64,000 nt of DNA from Acidobacteriota bacterium (lineage in GTDB: Bacteria; Acidobacteriota; Terriglobia; UBA7540): assembly GCA_004298155.1 (NCBI GenBank), contig SCRD01000024.1, forward strand, positions 186,001 to 250,000, read 5' to 3'. The position numbers were made by a program, and so were the translations under genes. Below are positions 8,195-17,984 of the stretch, in pieces (position 1 is the stretch's first letter; each line of letters starts with the position of its first letter). Under the pieces are notes generated by a model. It worked only from the letters and a program-made list of their open reading frames with translations, ran no database searches and had not been told where the DNA came from.

Positions 8195-9235
8195 TCACAG
8201 GTTCTTGAGGAAATCCATCAGCCCTTTGTTTTTCCGCCATCGCTTCCCACGGCTCCGTCCCTTGATTTCGCAATGAGCAAGGGCCTTGGCCTTCATCTCC
8301 AAATCAACCTCCGCATAAATATTAGTAGTGTCTACGGATACATGGCCGAGCCACGCGCGAATCGTATTGATATCGACGCCGGCGCGAAGCAAATGGGTGG
8401 CTGTGGAGTGACGAATAGAGTGCGGACTTACCCGCTTGCCTTTCAGCGTCGTGATTGCAACCGCGGCCTTGTCGGCGTAGCGCCTGACCAAGCCATGAAT
8501 GCCAAATCGTGTTATGGGTTGGCGGCAGCGATTCAGGAAGGCTCGCTCCCCGTCGGCTCGACCGGAGATTAGAGGCAGCAGTTCTTTTGCGGTTTGAGGC
8601 CAGAGCGGACAGATCCTCACCCTTCCTCCTTTGCCGTGGATTTTGACCGAAGAGTTGTCTGTTTGAGGATCGCGAGCGAGGCGAAGGTCAGCGATGGCAA
8701 CTTGAGCGGCTTCGGCCGCACGGGCCCCCGTGTTATATAGGAAAAGAAGCAGCGCGCGGTCCCTACAGCCCTGCGCCGTGTAGGTGTCGGGCGCCTTGAG
8801 CAGTGCCTCCATCTCCGGTCTTTCCAAGTAAGTCCTTGCCGGACGTGTCGTTTTCTTAAAGGGGATGCTTCGTATTTGACCGCACCAATCCAAATGCTCC
8901 GCGCTGTGTTCGCCGATGAAGCGCGCGAGCGCGTGGATCGCAGCAAGGCGCTGGTTCTGCGTCGTCGGTTTACAGTGATGCGTTTCTTCAAGCTCCTTTA
9001 AGAATAGTCGCACAATCTGGGGGCTGACTTGGGAAACTTGAAGTTGATCGACCACGACACCTGCATGAGATGCGGCGAGCGGAAGAAGTCGGGTTAGCGT
9101 GTCTCGGTAGCTCTGCTGGGTGCTGCGAGCCAGATTTCTGTCAGTCACTAGGTGCTCCAGTAGGAAGCGACGAACCCAAGGACCGAGCTGGTTGTGATCA
9201 GTCATGCCACACCTCCCCAAATACGTATTTTTCAA
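8195..9235 (-). CDS. ritC: Tyrosine recombinase, third of the RIT trio
   Basis: 346 residues with an N-terminal SAM-like core-binding domain and a C-terminal catalytic domain. Catalytic residues are visible: the Arg in TGARAAE, the H-x-x-R box in PHSIRHSTATH, the GHVS His and the Tyr of TTNIYAEVD. It makes or breaks DNA strands through the Tyr. It overlaps the second recombinase by 38 bases and ends with a lysine-rich tail. In RIT elements the three enzymes are thought to act together on the terminal repeats; their individual roles are unknown. Confidence 0.9.
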   Translation of the reverse strand: MKNTYLGRCGMTDHNQLGPWVRRFLLEHLVTDRNLARSTQQSYRDTLTRLLPLAASHAGVVVDQLQVSQVSPQIVRLFLKELEETHHCKPTTQNQRLAAIHALARFIGEHSAEHLDWCGQIRSIPFKKTTRPARTYLERPEMEALLKAPDTYTAQGCRDRALLLFLYNTGARAAEAAQVAIADLRLARDPQTDNSSVKIHGKGGRVRICPLWPQTAKELLPLISGRADGERAFLNRCRQPITRFGIHGLVRRYADKAAVAITTLKGKRVSPHSIRHSTATHLLRAGVDINTIRAWLGHVSVDTTNIYAEVDLEMKAKALAHCEIKGRSRGKRWRKNKGLMDFLKNL

Positions 9236-10145
9236 ATCGAGCCGAGGCTTCGCGGAGCAACTCCGGCGTCATAGTCAGGTACTTCTGAGTGGCGGCAACG
9301 GTGTAATGCCCAAGGTATGTGGATAATCGCGGCAGAAGCCTCTGAACGTCCGCGCCTTGGGCGTACCACGCAGTCAACCTGTGGACTGCCGAGGAATGGC
9401 GAAGGTCATGGAGCCGCGGTTGGTAGCGGCCCCCGTCCGACCGCCTGACACCGGCCATGGCGCGAAGCTCAGAGAACGCTTGCCGGATAGTAGGCAACAG
9501 AAGCCGGGCTCCTTTTCGATCGACAAAAAACGGCGCGTCATCTGTTCGGGTTCCGTGACAGCGGAGTGTCCGATGCCAGTAATTCGACAGCACCCGGTTT
9601 AGATCTGATCCAACAGGAACGAGGCGTGTCTTGTAAAACTTAGTCTCACGGATGGTTAGAACGGCATTGTGAGTATCGACGTCAGCCTGGTTGAGATTTA
9701 CAGCTTCACTGATACGGAGAGCGGCGCCGTAGAGGGTCAGCAGGATCGCCCGGAAGGTATCCGGTTCCAGGTGCAACCCCTGCTTTCGGTAGCGATTCGC
9801 TGCGTCGAGGAGGCCGCGAATTTCATCGCGGGAGTAGATGTAAGGTACCAATGAGGCTGGACGCTTGGGAAGGTAGGCGGGAAGGGGCGTTTCGGTCGCG
9901 TAACCTCGACTGATCGCGTACCGATATAGGGCAGCCAGGATGTAATATTTGTGGCGCCAGTAATCCGTGAACGGCCCGCTGCCATTTAGGAAGGCGAGTA
10001 CCTGATCCTTGCCTATGGCCGGGAGTTCAGTGTTGGCACCCAGGGCCCGAGCGAACGCACCGAGAATCTTCGCCCCAGAACCAAAGTCGGAACCAGAGGA
10101 TCTTTTGAGAACAACATATTCATTTGCTAGATCATGGAGAGTCAT
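9198..10145 (-). CDS. ritB: Tyrosine recombinase, second of the RIT trio
   Basis: 315 residues. The catalytic pattern is complete: Arg in YGAALRISEA, LHDLRHSSAVH, LGHYTVAATQKYL with the nucleophile Tyr. A short insertion (GADVQRLLPRLS) lies between the H-x-x-R box and the GHY motif, as in other middle members of recombinase trios. Its start overlaps the stop of the first recombinase by 4 bases (ATGA), which indicates translational coupling. N-terminal residues 1-90 form the core-binding domain. Confidence 0.9.
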   Translation of the reverse strand: MTLHDLANEYVVLKRSSGSDFGSGAKILGAFARALGANTELPAIGKDQVLAFLNGSGPFTDYWRHKYYILAALYRYAISRGYATETPLPAYLPKRPASLVPYIYSRDEIRGLLDAANRYRKQGLHLEPDTFRAILLTLYGAALRISEAVNLNQADVDTHNAVLTIRETKFYKTRLVPVGSDLNRVLSNYWHRTLRCHGTRTDDAPFFVDRKGARLLLPTIRQAFSELRAMAGVRRSDGGRYQPRLHDLRHSSAVHRLTAWYAQGADVQRLLPRLSTYLGHYTVAATQKYLTMTPELLREASARFEKYVFGEVWHD

Positions 10146-11380
10146 AGTAAGCCCTCCAATGAGAGATTCGCCACCTCACGCAGCGCGTGGAGGTCCAGTT
10201 TGGCGTATATCGCGGTTGAAAAAACGCTGCGATGGCCGAGATGATCGCCGATCTCCTTCATGGATAGTCCTTCGGCCAGGAGTCGGCAGGCGCAAGCATG
10301 TCGAAGAGAATGCGCCCCGTACCATTTCAGACGAACTCCCATAGGCTTCAGCCGTCGCCTGACCATCACCCCGATCGCGTGCGGAGTAAATGGACGGAGA
10401 GGTGCCGATAGTCTGATGAAGACCTCCCGAAATTGAGTACGTGGCCTGACTTGCCTGACGTAACGTAGGATCGCCTCGGCGAGGTCTTCCGCGAGAGGAT
10501 ACACATCGGCCCTCTCCGGCGATTTGGACCGGCGGACTTGAATTCTTTGTTTCTCCCAATCGATATCGTCCAGCGTCAGCCTCTGGACTTCGCTCGCCCG
10601 CAAGCCGTAGACGGCGAGTAAGAGGAGAATAGCCCTGTCGCGAATGTCAGCAGGCCGGTTGGTTTGAGTGCTTGCGCACAACCGCCTAACGGTTTCCCAA
10701 TCAGGGCCAGCGGGTAGATTCTCACCTTTATATATTCGGGGAGCGATTATCTGAGCAGCCAAGCCCGAAGGACACAAGCCTCGCTGCTCTCCGTACGCGA
10801 GAAATGCACGCAGGACCTCCAAATTTGCCTTCATGGTTCTTCGGGACCACCGCTTCTCCTCAAACCGAGATACGACAATCTGATCGAGATGCTTAATTGA
10901 GAGATTGCGCAGATCTATGTGCCTATTCCAAAGATGGTCCAGAAAGTTCCGAACTACCTTGCGTCGCAATTCGATGGTTACAGGTGCAAAACCTCTCTCA
11001 TCGCGCATGAATTGGGAAAACTGGGATATGACCTGGGCGTAAGGATGCGCCGTGGGTGCGGGTGCTTTTAACCAGCCCAAGAATTTTAGCCATTCGGTCG
11101 CCTGATGTGTGAATCGGTATCGAGACAATTGAAGGTGCAGCAGCGGTTGCCGAGACGCCCAGCGTTGGGCGGCCTCATCTATTTCCTCAAGTGTGACGGG
11201 CCTTTCCCCTGACAACTTTAGGTAAGCCATCACCTTCAACTGGTAGTTGGCGGCGAGCTTCAGCGAAGAATGGCTGTAACCGGCCTCCGCGCGATGGGCA
11301 AGAAAACGATCGCGCTCGGGGAATAGCGGCGCTTCGATGTACTTGACAACGTAAGAGTGGGTATACAGCTTCTCTAGCAT
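10142..11380 (-). CDS. ritA: Tyrosine recombinase, first of the RIT trio
   Basis: 412 residues, the longest and first of the three. It has an extra N-terminal region of about 110 residues before the core-binding domain, then Arg in VYGLRASEVQRL, HSLRHACACRLL, LGHRSVFSTAIYAKLD with the nucleophile Tyr. An aaggaga Shine-Dalgarno stands before its ATG, and the promoter should lie in the 130 bases between the gene and the right end of the element, so the trio is probably self-transcribed away from the right border. Confidence 0.9.
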   Translation of the reverse strand: MLEKLYTHSYVVKYIEAPLFPERDRFLAHRAEAGYSHSSLKLAANYQLKVMAYLKLSGERPVTLEEIDEAAQRWASRQPLLHLQLSRYRFTHQATEWLKFLGWLKAPAPTAHPYAQVISQFSQFMRDERGFAPVTIELRRKVVRNFLDHLWNRHIDLRNLSIKHLDQIVVSRFEEKRWSRRTMKANLEVLRAFLAYGEQRGLCPSGLAAQIIAPRIYKGENLPAGPDWETVRRLCASTQTNRPADIRDRAILLLLAVYGLRASEVQRLTLDDIDWEKQRIQVRRSKSPERADVYPLAEDLAEAILRYVRQVRPRTQFREVFIRLSAPLRPFTPHAIGVMVRRRLKPMGVRLKWYGAHSLRHACACRLLAEGLSMKEIGDHLGHRSVFSTAIYAKLDLHALREVANLSLEGLL

Positions 11381-11517
11381 GGTCGATTCTCCTTTTCGGA
11401 AGATTGGACTGCCTCGACCAATATTGAAGCGCAGTTATGTGTTGTTTGCGTCGACGCCGAGTGCGGGCTGACTATCTTGCGGGTACCTGCGCCACAGAAG
11501 CTCGGGCAGAACAGAAG

Positions 11518-11768
11518 TGAGTGATTCTCAATACCTGAAGAAAGGAATCACGGAGTTCCTTCCGAGATGGAAAGCTAACGGCTGGGTCAAGCGCAATGGC
11601 GAGCCTGTGCTGAACCAGGACCTTTGGGACCAGCTCGATCAGCTCGCTCAGAAGCACGAGATTCAGTGGGAATGGACCGCCGGCCATGGCGATCACGCCG
11701 ACCAGAACCGCGCCGACCGGTTGGCGCTTCAGGCTGCGCGTTCCCAGGCCGCGCTGCGAGCAGGATGA
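11518..11768 (+). pseudogene. rnhA: RNase HI, 3' part
   Basis: Reads SDSQYLKKGITEFLPRWK, then WTAGHGDHADQNRADRLA, the second catalytic Asp, the handle region and the catalytic His/Asp of RNase HI. With the 67 residues before the RIT insertion the protein would have about 149 residues, close to the usual 150-155, and the junction is in frame. The ORF begins with a chance GTG formed at the element border and has no ribosome site. Confidence 0.9.
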
Positions 11769-11897
11769 GGAACGTGTTCTTAGCTATTGTGTGCAGTAGG
11801 CCCCGCGCTCGCCAGCGCATGTTGATGTTGGCGGCTTACGTTGTCCTTCAACTCCGAGAGTGCACCTTTTCCTATCTCTGTTCGTGGCACTGAACTA

Positions 11898-14800
11898 CTA
11901 CAGTCCCAATTCGATGGCCTTTTCAAACTTCCCGAAACGTAACGCTAGCGTCGGCAGGACAAGGAGGTTGAGAGCAGTCGAAGTGAGAAGCCCCCCAAGG
12001 ATAACAATCGCCATGGGGCCCTCGATCTCGCGCCCCGGATCCCCGCTGCCAATCGCTAAGGGCAGGAGACCCAAGCCGGTGACAGTTGCTGTCATAAGAA
12101 TCGGCGCCAAGCGCTCCGAAGCTCCCCGGATGGCAGCCTCCAGGCCCCAGGACATCCCCTCTTCTGAAACGAGATGCTCATAGTGCGAGATGAGCATGAT
12201 CGAATTGCGCAACGTAATGCCGAACAGCGTGATGAAGCCGATCAGCGAGCCGAGAGAAAGCGACCGGCTGGTGATGAAGACAGCAAGGATTCCCCCCACC
12301 AGCGCAAACGGTAAATTGGCCAGGACGAGCAGAAGATTGCGGTAATTCATCATCACGATGGAAAGCAGCAAGATGATGAGCAAACCCGCCAGAACCGAGT
12401 TAACCATCAGTTGCCGGCGCGATTTGGCCTGGGCTTGGGCGGTGCCGGTGAATTCAAAATACGTGTCGGCAGGGAGCTTCACTTTGGACTGGATTTCCTG
12501 CTGGGCCTGCTGGACGAAGGAATTCACGGCGCGGCCCGAAACGTTCAGCGTAATGGTCTGCACTCTCCGACCACCATTGTGCAGGATGACGTAGCGCCCG
12601 GACGTTTCATAAACATCGGCAAGCTGGCCGAGAGAAACATAATTTCCGGCGGGGCTTTGAAGCAGCAGGGAGGCGACATCCGGAGGGTCCTGGCGCTCGG
12701 CGGGATCGAGAACGACCGTGACGTTGAACACTTGGTTGCTTTGATACACCTGGCCTACATTGAGCCCGCCAAAGGCGGTTTGAATGGCATCGAACGCGGA
12801 AAGCGGGTCAAAGCCCCAGCGAGCGAGCCTTTGGTGGCGGAGCTTGATGGCTACCTGCGGGGTTCCAGGAGGCGATTGAATCTGGACCGCCCGCGCGCCG
12901 GGCACGGAGCGGAGGACATTAGCCACCCGCTGAGATTCCTGGTCGAGAACATCCAGGTTCGGGCCGTAAATATTGAGCACCACGGCGGCGGTATAGCCCG
13001 AGAGAATCTCCTCCATTCTCTCCGCCAGAAACGTGTTGACCGTAAACGTGAGTCCCGGAAACTTTTTGATCGCTTGACGAATGCCTGCCAGCGCCGCCCT
13101 ATTCTGCTTGCCATTGAGGCCTGGCTTGAGATCTACGCCAATCTCGCTGGCGTAGGGTCCGCGGGTCTCGAGGAGCGCCGCCCTGCCGGCTTTTTGTGCG
13201 ACCCGGCGAACGTAGGGAACCTTCAGCAGGGCGGCCGTGACTTGATTACCGATCCGAACCGATTCATTGAGCGACGTCCCCGGCACGTCGGTCATGTGAA
13301 CGATGTAATGCCCCTCAGCGAAGTCAGGCAGAAAGGTCGAGCGGAACGTCGGCAGCGCAGCGAGCCCGAGCACGGTCAGCACGGTCGCGCCTGCGATGAC
13401 CAGGACCGGCGCCCGCTCGACCACCATCAGCACGCGGCGGTAGCCCGCCTTGAGCCATCGCACAAACGGAGGCTCTTCTTTCGCAAGGGTCTTCCGGCTG
13501 AGGAGTGTCATCGAAAGAACCGGTGTGACGGTCAGGGCGACGAGCAGCGAAGCCAGCACTGAAAGGATATAGGCAGTTCCGAGCGCGCGGAAGAGCGCAC
13601 CCGGAATACCACTCATCATCAAAATCGGGATAAAGACCAGCACGACGGCAAATGTCGCATAGACGACGGCGCTGCGGACCTCGATGGAGGCGTCGAAAAC
13701 CACGCGAATGGCGGGCCGTGGATTTTCGGCGTGGCGGTTTTCGCGCAGACGCCGAAGGATGTTTTCCACGTCAATCACCGCGTCATCCACGACCTCGCCG
13801 ATGGCAATAGCGAGGCCGCCAAGCGTCATGGTGTTGAGCGTGAAGCCCATGTGCTCCATCACTGTGACCGCCGCGAGGAGCGAAAGCGGGATGGCCGTGC
13901 AGGAGATGGCCGCCGTTCGAAAATCAAAGAGAAAAAGAAAAATGACCACGATCACCAGAATCGCCCCGGTCGTGAGCGAAGAGCGGATGTTGGAAAGCGC
14001 CGTTTCGATAAAATTGGCCGGGCGAAAAAGCGCCGGGTACACCCGGATGCCCTGGCGGGCGAGCGCGGGACGAAGCCCGTTGAGCGCATCGTCAAGACTC
14101 TGGGTGACCTGCAATGTATTCGCTCCGTATTGCTCGGAGACTGCCAAGATGATGCCAGGCTTCCCCATGACCGTGGCTGCGCCGATGGGTGGCGCCGGGC
14201 CTTCGACCACATGCGCCACCTGGCCCAGCGTCACGTTGGCGCCGTTCTCGTGGATGAGGACCGTAGAGGCCAACTCCCCGGCGGTGACCGACTGACCTTC
14301 CGGGTGAAGGATGAACCGCTGGTTGGCTGTCTCGATGAAGCCGGCGCCACGCAGGCCGGTCGCTCGGCGAGCTGCTGCCAAAACGTCGTTCACGCTGAGG
14401 TCGTATTGAACGAGACGTTGGGGAATGAATTGAACCTGGTATTGCTTGACTTGGCCGCCGAAGATGGAAACGTTCGCCACGCCGGGGACAGCCCGCAGCG
14501 TGGGCCGGACCACCCAATCAGCGACGGTCCTCAGTTGCATCAGGGACCGGGTCTCAGAAGTTAGCCCTAATTCCAGAACATCAGCGGTTGAGCTGGTGAG
14601 CGGCGTCATGATGGGCGCATGGACCCCGGCAGGCAAGCTGGTTTCGACCGTTGCCAGTTGCTCGGCCACCAACTGCCGGTCCAAGTAAACGTTGCTGTTC
14701 GGTTCAAATACCACGTTTACAAGTGAAATGCCCTGAATGGATTTCGACATCAGTGACTGGATTCCTGTGACGCCGTTGATGGCGAATTCGATCGGTTGGG

Positions 14801-14996
14801 TCACGAGCAGTTCGACCTGTTCGGGTGAAAGGCCGGGGGCTTCGGTCTGAATCGAGACGACAGGGGGCGCGAACTCAGGAAACACGTCATACTTGGCGCG
14901 GGTCAGCGTGTAAACCCCGTAGCCCAGGAGCGCAGCGGCCAGCGCCAGGATGATTCCCTTGCGTCGCAGAGCGGTACGAACAATGGCACTCAGCAT
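11898..14996 (-). CDS. Heavy-metal RND efflux pump, inner-membrane subunit (CzcA/CusA type)
   Basis: 1032 residues from the ATG at 14996; a longer frame upstream overlaps the preceding gene and is basic and unlike the family. One N-terminal helix (IILALAAALLGYGVY), a large porter domain, the helix-4 motif GEVVDDAVIDVEN (charged D/D/D/E relay of proton-driven metal pumps) and a second half with the same layout are all present. It exports metal ions or other cations from the periplasm or cytoplasm using the proton gradient, together with the fusion protein and outer-membrane channel encoded upstream. Length is usual for the family. The substrate cannot be read from the sequence. Confidence 0.9.
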   Translation of the reverse strand: MLSAIVRTALRRKGIILALAAALLGYGVYTLTRAKYDVFPEFAPPVVSIQTEAPGLSPEQVELLVTQPIEFAINGVTGIQSLMSKSIQGISLVNVVFEPNSNVYLDRQLVAEQLATVETSLPAGVHAPIMTPLTSSTADVLELGLTSETRSLMQLRTVADWVVRPTLRAVPGVANVSIFGGQVKQYQVQFIPQRLVQYDLSVNDVLAAARRATGLRGAGFIETANQRFILHPEGQSVTAGELASTVLIHENGANVTLGQVAHVVEGPAPPIGAATVMGKPGIILAVSEQYGANTLQVTQSLDDALNGLRPALARQGIRVYPALFRPANFIETALSNIRSSLTTGAILVIVVIFLFLFDFRTAAISCTAIPLSLLAAVTVMEHMGFTLNTMTLGGLAIAIGEVVDDAVIDVENILRRLRENRHAENPRPAIRVVFDASIEVRSAVVYATFAVVLVFIPILMMSGIPGALFRALGTAYILSVLASLLVALTVTPVLSMTLLSRKTLAKEEPPFVRWLKAGYRRVLMVVERAPVLVIAGATVLTVLGLAALPTFRSTFLPDFAEGHYIVHMTDVPGTSLNESVRIGNQVTAALLKVPYVRRVAQKAGRAALLETRGPYASEIGVDLKPGLNGKQNRAALAGIRQAIKKFPGLTFTVNTFLAERMEEILSGYTAAVVLNIYGPNLDVLDQESQRVANVLRSVPGARAVQIQSPPGTPQVAIKLRHQRLARWGFDPLSAFDAIQTAFGGLNVGQVYQSNQVFNVTVVLDPAERQDPPDVASLLLQSPAGNYVSLGQLADVYETSGRYVILHNGGRRVQTITLNVSGRAVNSFVQQAQQEIQSKVKLPADTYFEFTGTAQAQAKSRRQLMVNSVLAGLLIILLLSIVMMNYRNLLLVLANLPFALVGGILAVFITSRSLSLGSLIGFITLFGITLRNSIMLISHYEHLVSEEGMSWGLEAAIRGASERLAPILMTATVTGLGLLPLAIGSGDPGREIEGPMAIVILGGLLTSTALNLLVLPTLALRFGKFEKAIELGL

Positions 14997-14997
14997 G

Positions 14998-16074
14998 TCA
15001 GTCCTCGTCTCCTTCCCGCGCGCTAGGCGCTGGAAGCTCGGAACTCGACTCGATGGCAAAAAGCTGCTGCGCACCGCGGGTGATGACCTTGTCGCCGGAC
15101 GAAAAGCCCTGAGAAACAAAAAAGCCGCCTGCTACCGGCCTGTCCGTTGGAACCATCCGCCGGGTAAACTCGCTGGCGGCAGTTTGTTCGTAGACCCACG
15201 CCTCGCCCTCCCACCAGACAACAGCGGAAGATGGAATCACAACGCCGACGAGGCGAGGGCCGGCAGGGAGATGCGCAATCAAATTAAGCCCCGGCTCGAG
15301 CGCGCCTTGCGCTCGTGCCACAAATAAAAAGCTCGCGCCCTGAATGCGGGGATCGACTCGCGGAAAGCGGGAGACCAGCGTTGCCGGAGCACGCGCGCCG
15401 TTCGGAATTTCGAGTGAAACCTCACCCGGCGCTGTCGCAACCCCGTCCGCCGGCAATGTGACCTGGACCAGCATGTCCCGCCGGTTGAGGATGCGGTTGA
15501 GGGAAGGGGAATCGTCGGTGACCCATCTCGCGATCTTGTCCCCCCAGTTCTGCAGCACGCTGGCCGTCTGGTACTTCAGATTCTGCCGCGCCGTCCGAAC
15601 ATCGGTTTGATCGTTATGGAGCATTCCCTCTCCGGCCTGGAAGGCCTTTGCGGAGACGTTTTGCTGCCTTGCGTAGAGAGCTTTCAGGCGGTCATATTCA
15701 GACTGCGAGACGCTCAGGTTGTTCTCTGCTTTGCGCAGATTCGCCAGGGCCGCGGCGTAGCTCGTCGTCAGGTTCACGAGGCCCTGGACGTCAAGCACCA
15801 GGGCCGGCGCGGCGACTTCCTTCTGCTCGCGCGCGGCTTGGAGCGGAACGGCTTTCAAGCCCAGGCGCTGCTGCGCTTCCGGACTCAGTTTGATGACCGC
15901 CTTCCCGTTCTCGACCGCCACGTGGGAAGGCGTTTTAATGGCTTCTTCCTTTCCCTCTTCTTCATCCTGAGCGGGAGGATCCTTCCGCGTCCGGGCGAAC
16001 GTGCGAATCAGCACAATCACCATCAGCATGGCGAACGCTGCCGCAAAAATTGACCTTGAAATTGGGCTCCTCAT
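14998..16074 (-). CDS. RND periplasmic adaptor (membrane fusion protein)
   Basis: 358 residues from the ATG at 16074, which overlaps the stop of the channel gene by 4 bases; the longer upstream frame is a shadow. One N-terminal helix (SIFAAAFAMLMVIVLIR), an acidic linker (QDEEEGKEE), a barrel/lipoyl region, a helical hairpin (about 105-165, with LRKAENNLSVSQSEYDRLKA) and a C-terminal beta-barrel. CzcB/CusB-type adaptors join the pump to the TolC-like channel. One base separates its stop from the pump start. The lipoyl half looks short, so the hairpin follows soon after the strand VAAPALVLDVQG. Confidence 0.85.
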   Translation of the reverse strand: MRSPISRSIFAAAFAMLMVIVLIRTFARTRKDPPAQDEEEGKEEAIKTPSHVAVENGKAVIKLSPEAQQRLGLKAVPLQAAREQKEVAAPALVLDVQGLVNLTTSYAAALANLRKAENNLSVSQSEYDRLKALYARQQNVSAKAFQAGEGMLHNDQTDVRTARQNLKYQTASVLQNWGDKIARWVTDDSPSLNRILNRRDMLVQVTLPADGVATAPGEVSLEIPNGARAPATLVSRFPRVDPRIQGASFLFVARAQGALEPGLNLIAHLPAGPRLVGVVIPSSAVVWWEGEAWVYEQTAASEFTRRMVPTDRPVAGGFFVSQGFSSGDKVITRGAQQLFAIESSSELPAPSAREGDED

Positions 16075-17489
16075 GGCGCCTCCTTTTGAGGTGTTTGCGA
16101 ATTCGATTTCGGGATAGCTAGGGGTGCGGCCTCGCCCGGCCCCAGCGGTCGCTGGACGGCGTCTTCGAGCTGGCCTAGCGCCTGTTGCGCCTGATTCAGG
16201 GACTGGAGCGCCACGCCGGCCGCGGCAACGCTTTCCAGCCGGACGCCGTTGAGCGCCAGCCAGTCCGCTTCGCCCACAGTGACCGATTGCCGCGACAGTG
16301 GATCGAGGACGCCGCGAATCTGGCGGACGGACTTCTGCGCATCTTGCCATTCGGCGAGCGCTGAGCGATAGCGCGCGAGCGCCGCTTCACTCTGGGCGAT
16401 CGTCTGCGACTGCACCGCCATGAACTGAGCTCCTGCCAGCTTGCGCCCGGCCTCGGCCTGCGCAATCGGGCCCTGATTTCGATTGAAGATCGGCAGCACC
16501 GCCGCGAGTCCGGTCGTGAAGAAATTGCCGCCTTCCTCAAATGTGTAGCCTGGCCCAATCTGGAGGTTTGGATGCTGCCGGGCAATTTCAAGCTGGAGAG
16601 CGGCCTCCGCGGCCGCGTATTCGGCCAGAGCTTGCCGGATGTCCAAGCGGTTGAGCACGGCTTCGCGTTGGATCATCTGGGGCGAAAGCGATGCGGTGGT
16701 GGGCGGATGGGCGAATCCCGGCCAGTCCAGCCGGATACCGTCAAGCGCCCGTTCCGGCACGCCGACCGCCGCGGCGAGCGCGGCGTGGTCCTGCAAGATA
16801 CGGCCCTCCGCGACGCGCGTGGCCAATCGTGCATTGAGAAGGCTTGTCTCGGCGGCAGCCGCGGTGGGACGCGAGATCTCGCCCGCCACCAACCGCACGC
16901 TGAGGCCATGAACTTGCAGGACGCGCAGGTTCTCCTCGGCGTGAGCGAGTTCTGCCTGCTCCCGGTCGAAGAAGTAATTCACCAGCGCCGCTCGGACGCC
17001 GCTGCGCACCTTCCATGCCGTGGCGGCCAAGTTGAAGCGCGCCGCTTGGCTGAGCGCCCTGGCTTGCTTGATTTTGTAACCCCGGCGCCCTGCCGTCTGG
17101 ACCGGTACATTGAAATGGAAATCCAACAGGTAAGGGCTGGGGATGCCAGGAGTCAAGCTCACCGTTGGATTCGGCCGCATGCCCGCGGTAATGATGGCGG
17201 CCTGCGCCGCTTCCGCCTGAGCGCGGGCAACTTGCATTTGTGGATTGAAGTAATAAGCGGCGAGGGCCAGCTCGTTCAGGCTCCATTTCCTGAGTGGCCA
17301 TGCGGCGAGCGGGTGACCGAGATTCTTCTCTATGAATTGCTTAAGCCCGGCATTGCTAAGCGTGCGGCTTTCAAGTTCTGTCGCCGTCGCGGGAGGCGAA
17401 AGCGGCTCGGGATGATAGCGCTGGACTGGCGCGCAAGCGGTCAACGTCAACGCTACGACGCTCATGATAATGGATTGGATAGGCTTCAT
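16071..17489 (-). CDS. Outer-membrane efflux channel (TolC/CusC family) lipoprotein
   Basis: 472 residues from ATG 17489. A lipobox LTAC follows a hydrophobic signal (SVVALTLTAC), so it is probably lipidated at Cys. Two TolC-type repeats with long helices are visible (for example QMQVARAQAEAAQAAI and the repeated ALARYRSALAEWQDA), as in CzcC/CusC proteins. It forms the trimeric exit duct for the pump. It is the first gene of the efflux operon after a 180-base gap from the small membrane protein. A high-confidence member by repeat pattern and context. Confidence 0.85.
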   Translation of the reverse strand: MKPIQSIIMSVVALTLTACAPVQRYHPEPLSPPATATELESRTLSNAGLKQFIEKNLGHPLAAWPLRKWSLNELALAAYYFNPQMQVARAQAEAAQAAIITAGMRPNPTVSLTPGIPSPYLLDFHFNVPVQTAGRRGYKIKQARALSQAARFNLAATAWKVRSGVRAALVNYFFDREQAELAHAEENLRVLQVHGLSVRLVAGEISRPTAAAAETSLLNARLATRVAEGRILQDHAALAAAVGVPERALDGIRLDWPGFAHPPTTASLSPQMIQREAVLNRLDIRQALAEYAAAEAALQLEIARQHPNLQIGPGYTFEEGGNFFTTGLAAVLPIFNRNQGPIAQAEAGRKLAGAQFMAVQSQTIAQSEAALARYRSALAEWQDAQKSVRQIRGVLDPLSRQSVTVGEADWLALNGVRLESVAAAGVALQSLNQAQQALGQLEDAVQRPLGPGEAAPLAIPKSNSQTPQKEAP

Positions 17490-17666
17490 AAACCTCCTTC
17501 CCGTCTCGACTGCGGCAGGCGCCACTCACAGATGGCGTGAATGAAATGGGCCAACGACATCAGTCGCAGCTTTAAGCCCTGCGCTTACAGCCGAGAGTGT
17601 TGATCAAGTTGTAGAAAGGGACTGCCCGCGCGCGCCGAGGCGCGGACACGAAATCGAGGAAGGGGA

Positions 17667-17984
17667 TTAAATCCGGAGAGCAACCGGAGGCGAGTGGACG
17701 CTCCTGACCTGCCTGAGCCAATCGTCACCGGCGAGATTCCTAACGACCGATGTGGGCCGGCATAGTGCGGTGGGAAGAACTCGGCGAGCACGCATCAGGC
17801 GTCGCAAAGCAATCATGACCGCGAAGCCGGCAGCCAGTAATGTTAACGCACCTGTGACCGAGTGTACGATGTCGTGAGGTCGCCTCGGAAAGTGATCCCA
17901 GTGGTCCACCGTTTCAAAGAGCGGACCTCCAAGGTACGCCGACAATAGAAGGAGAAGAATAAATTTGACCCAACGAGGACGCAT
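17667..17984 (-). CDS. Small two-helix membrane protein before the efflux operon
   Basis: 105 residues from the ATG at 17984, chosen because the in-frame extension upstream lacks a ribosome site. Two hydrophobic helices (FILLLLLSAYLGG and LTLLAAGFAVMIALRR) are separated by a conserved-looking polar loop with WDHFPRRPHDIVH that carries several His/Asp and could bind metal. It faces the same way as the efflux genes and may be part of their operon. A similar short protein is often next to metal efflux genes, but I cannot name the family. Confidence 0.5.
   Translation of the reverse strand: MRPRWVKFILLLLLSAYLGGPLFETVDHWDHFPRRPHDIVHSVTGALTLLAAGFAVMIALRRLMRARRVLPTALCRPTSVVRNLAGDDWLRQVRSVHSPPVALRI

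Larger units (their letters stand above)
8020..11517. mobile_element. RIT element (three tyrosine recombinases) inserted in rnhA
   Basis: About 3.5 kb with three overlapping tyrosine-recombinase genes on the - strand, the defining layout of recombinase-in-trio elements. The ends carry inverted cttctgt units: 8024-8030 on the left and acagaag at 11511-11517 on the right, with additional copies just inside each end. Joining base 8019 to 11518 (or 8020 to 11519) restores GTG-AGT in the RNase HI frame, so there is no visible target duplication and the borders are known to within one base. The whole insertion lies against the direction of the broken gene. Confidence 0.9.

Noticed and set aside
12411-13562. 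+ strand frame of 383 codons and similar frame at 13731-14564
   Set aside because: Both are antisense shadows of the RND pump gene, whose protein has clear family motifs.
14997-15119. N-terminal extension of the RND pump gene
   Set aside because: It overlaps the adaptor gene and is Arg/Ser-rich; MLSAIVRTALRRKG at 14996 is the family-like start.
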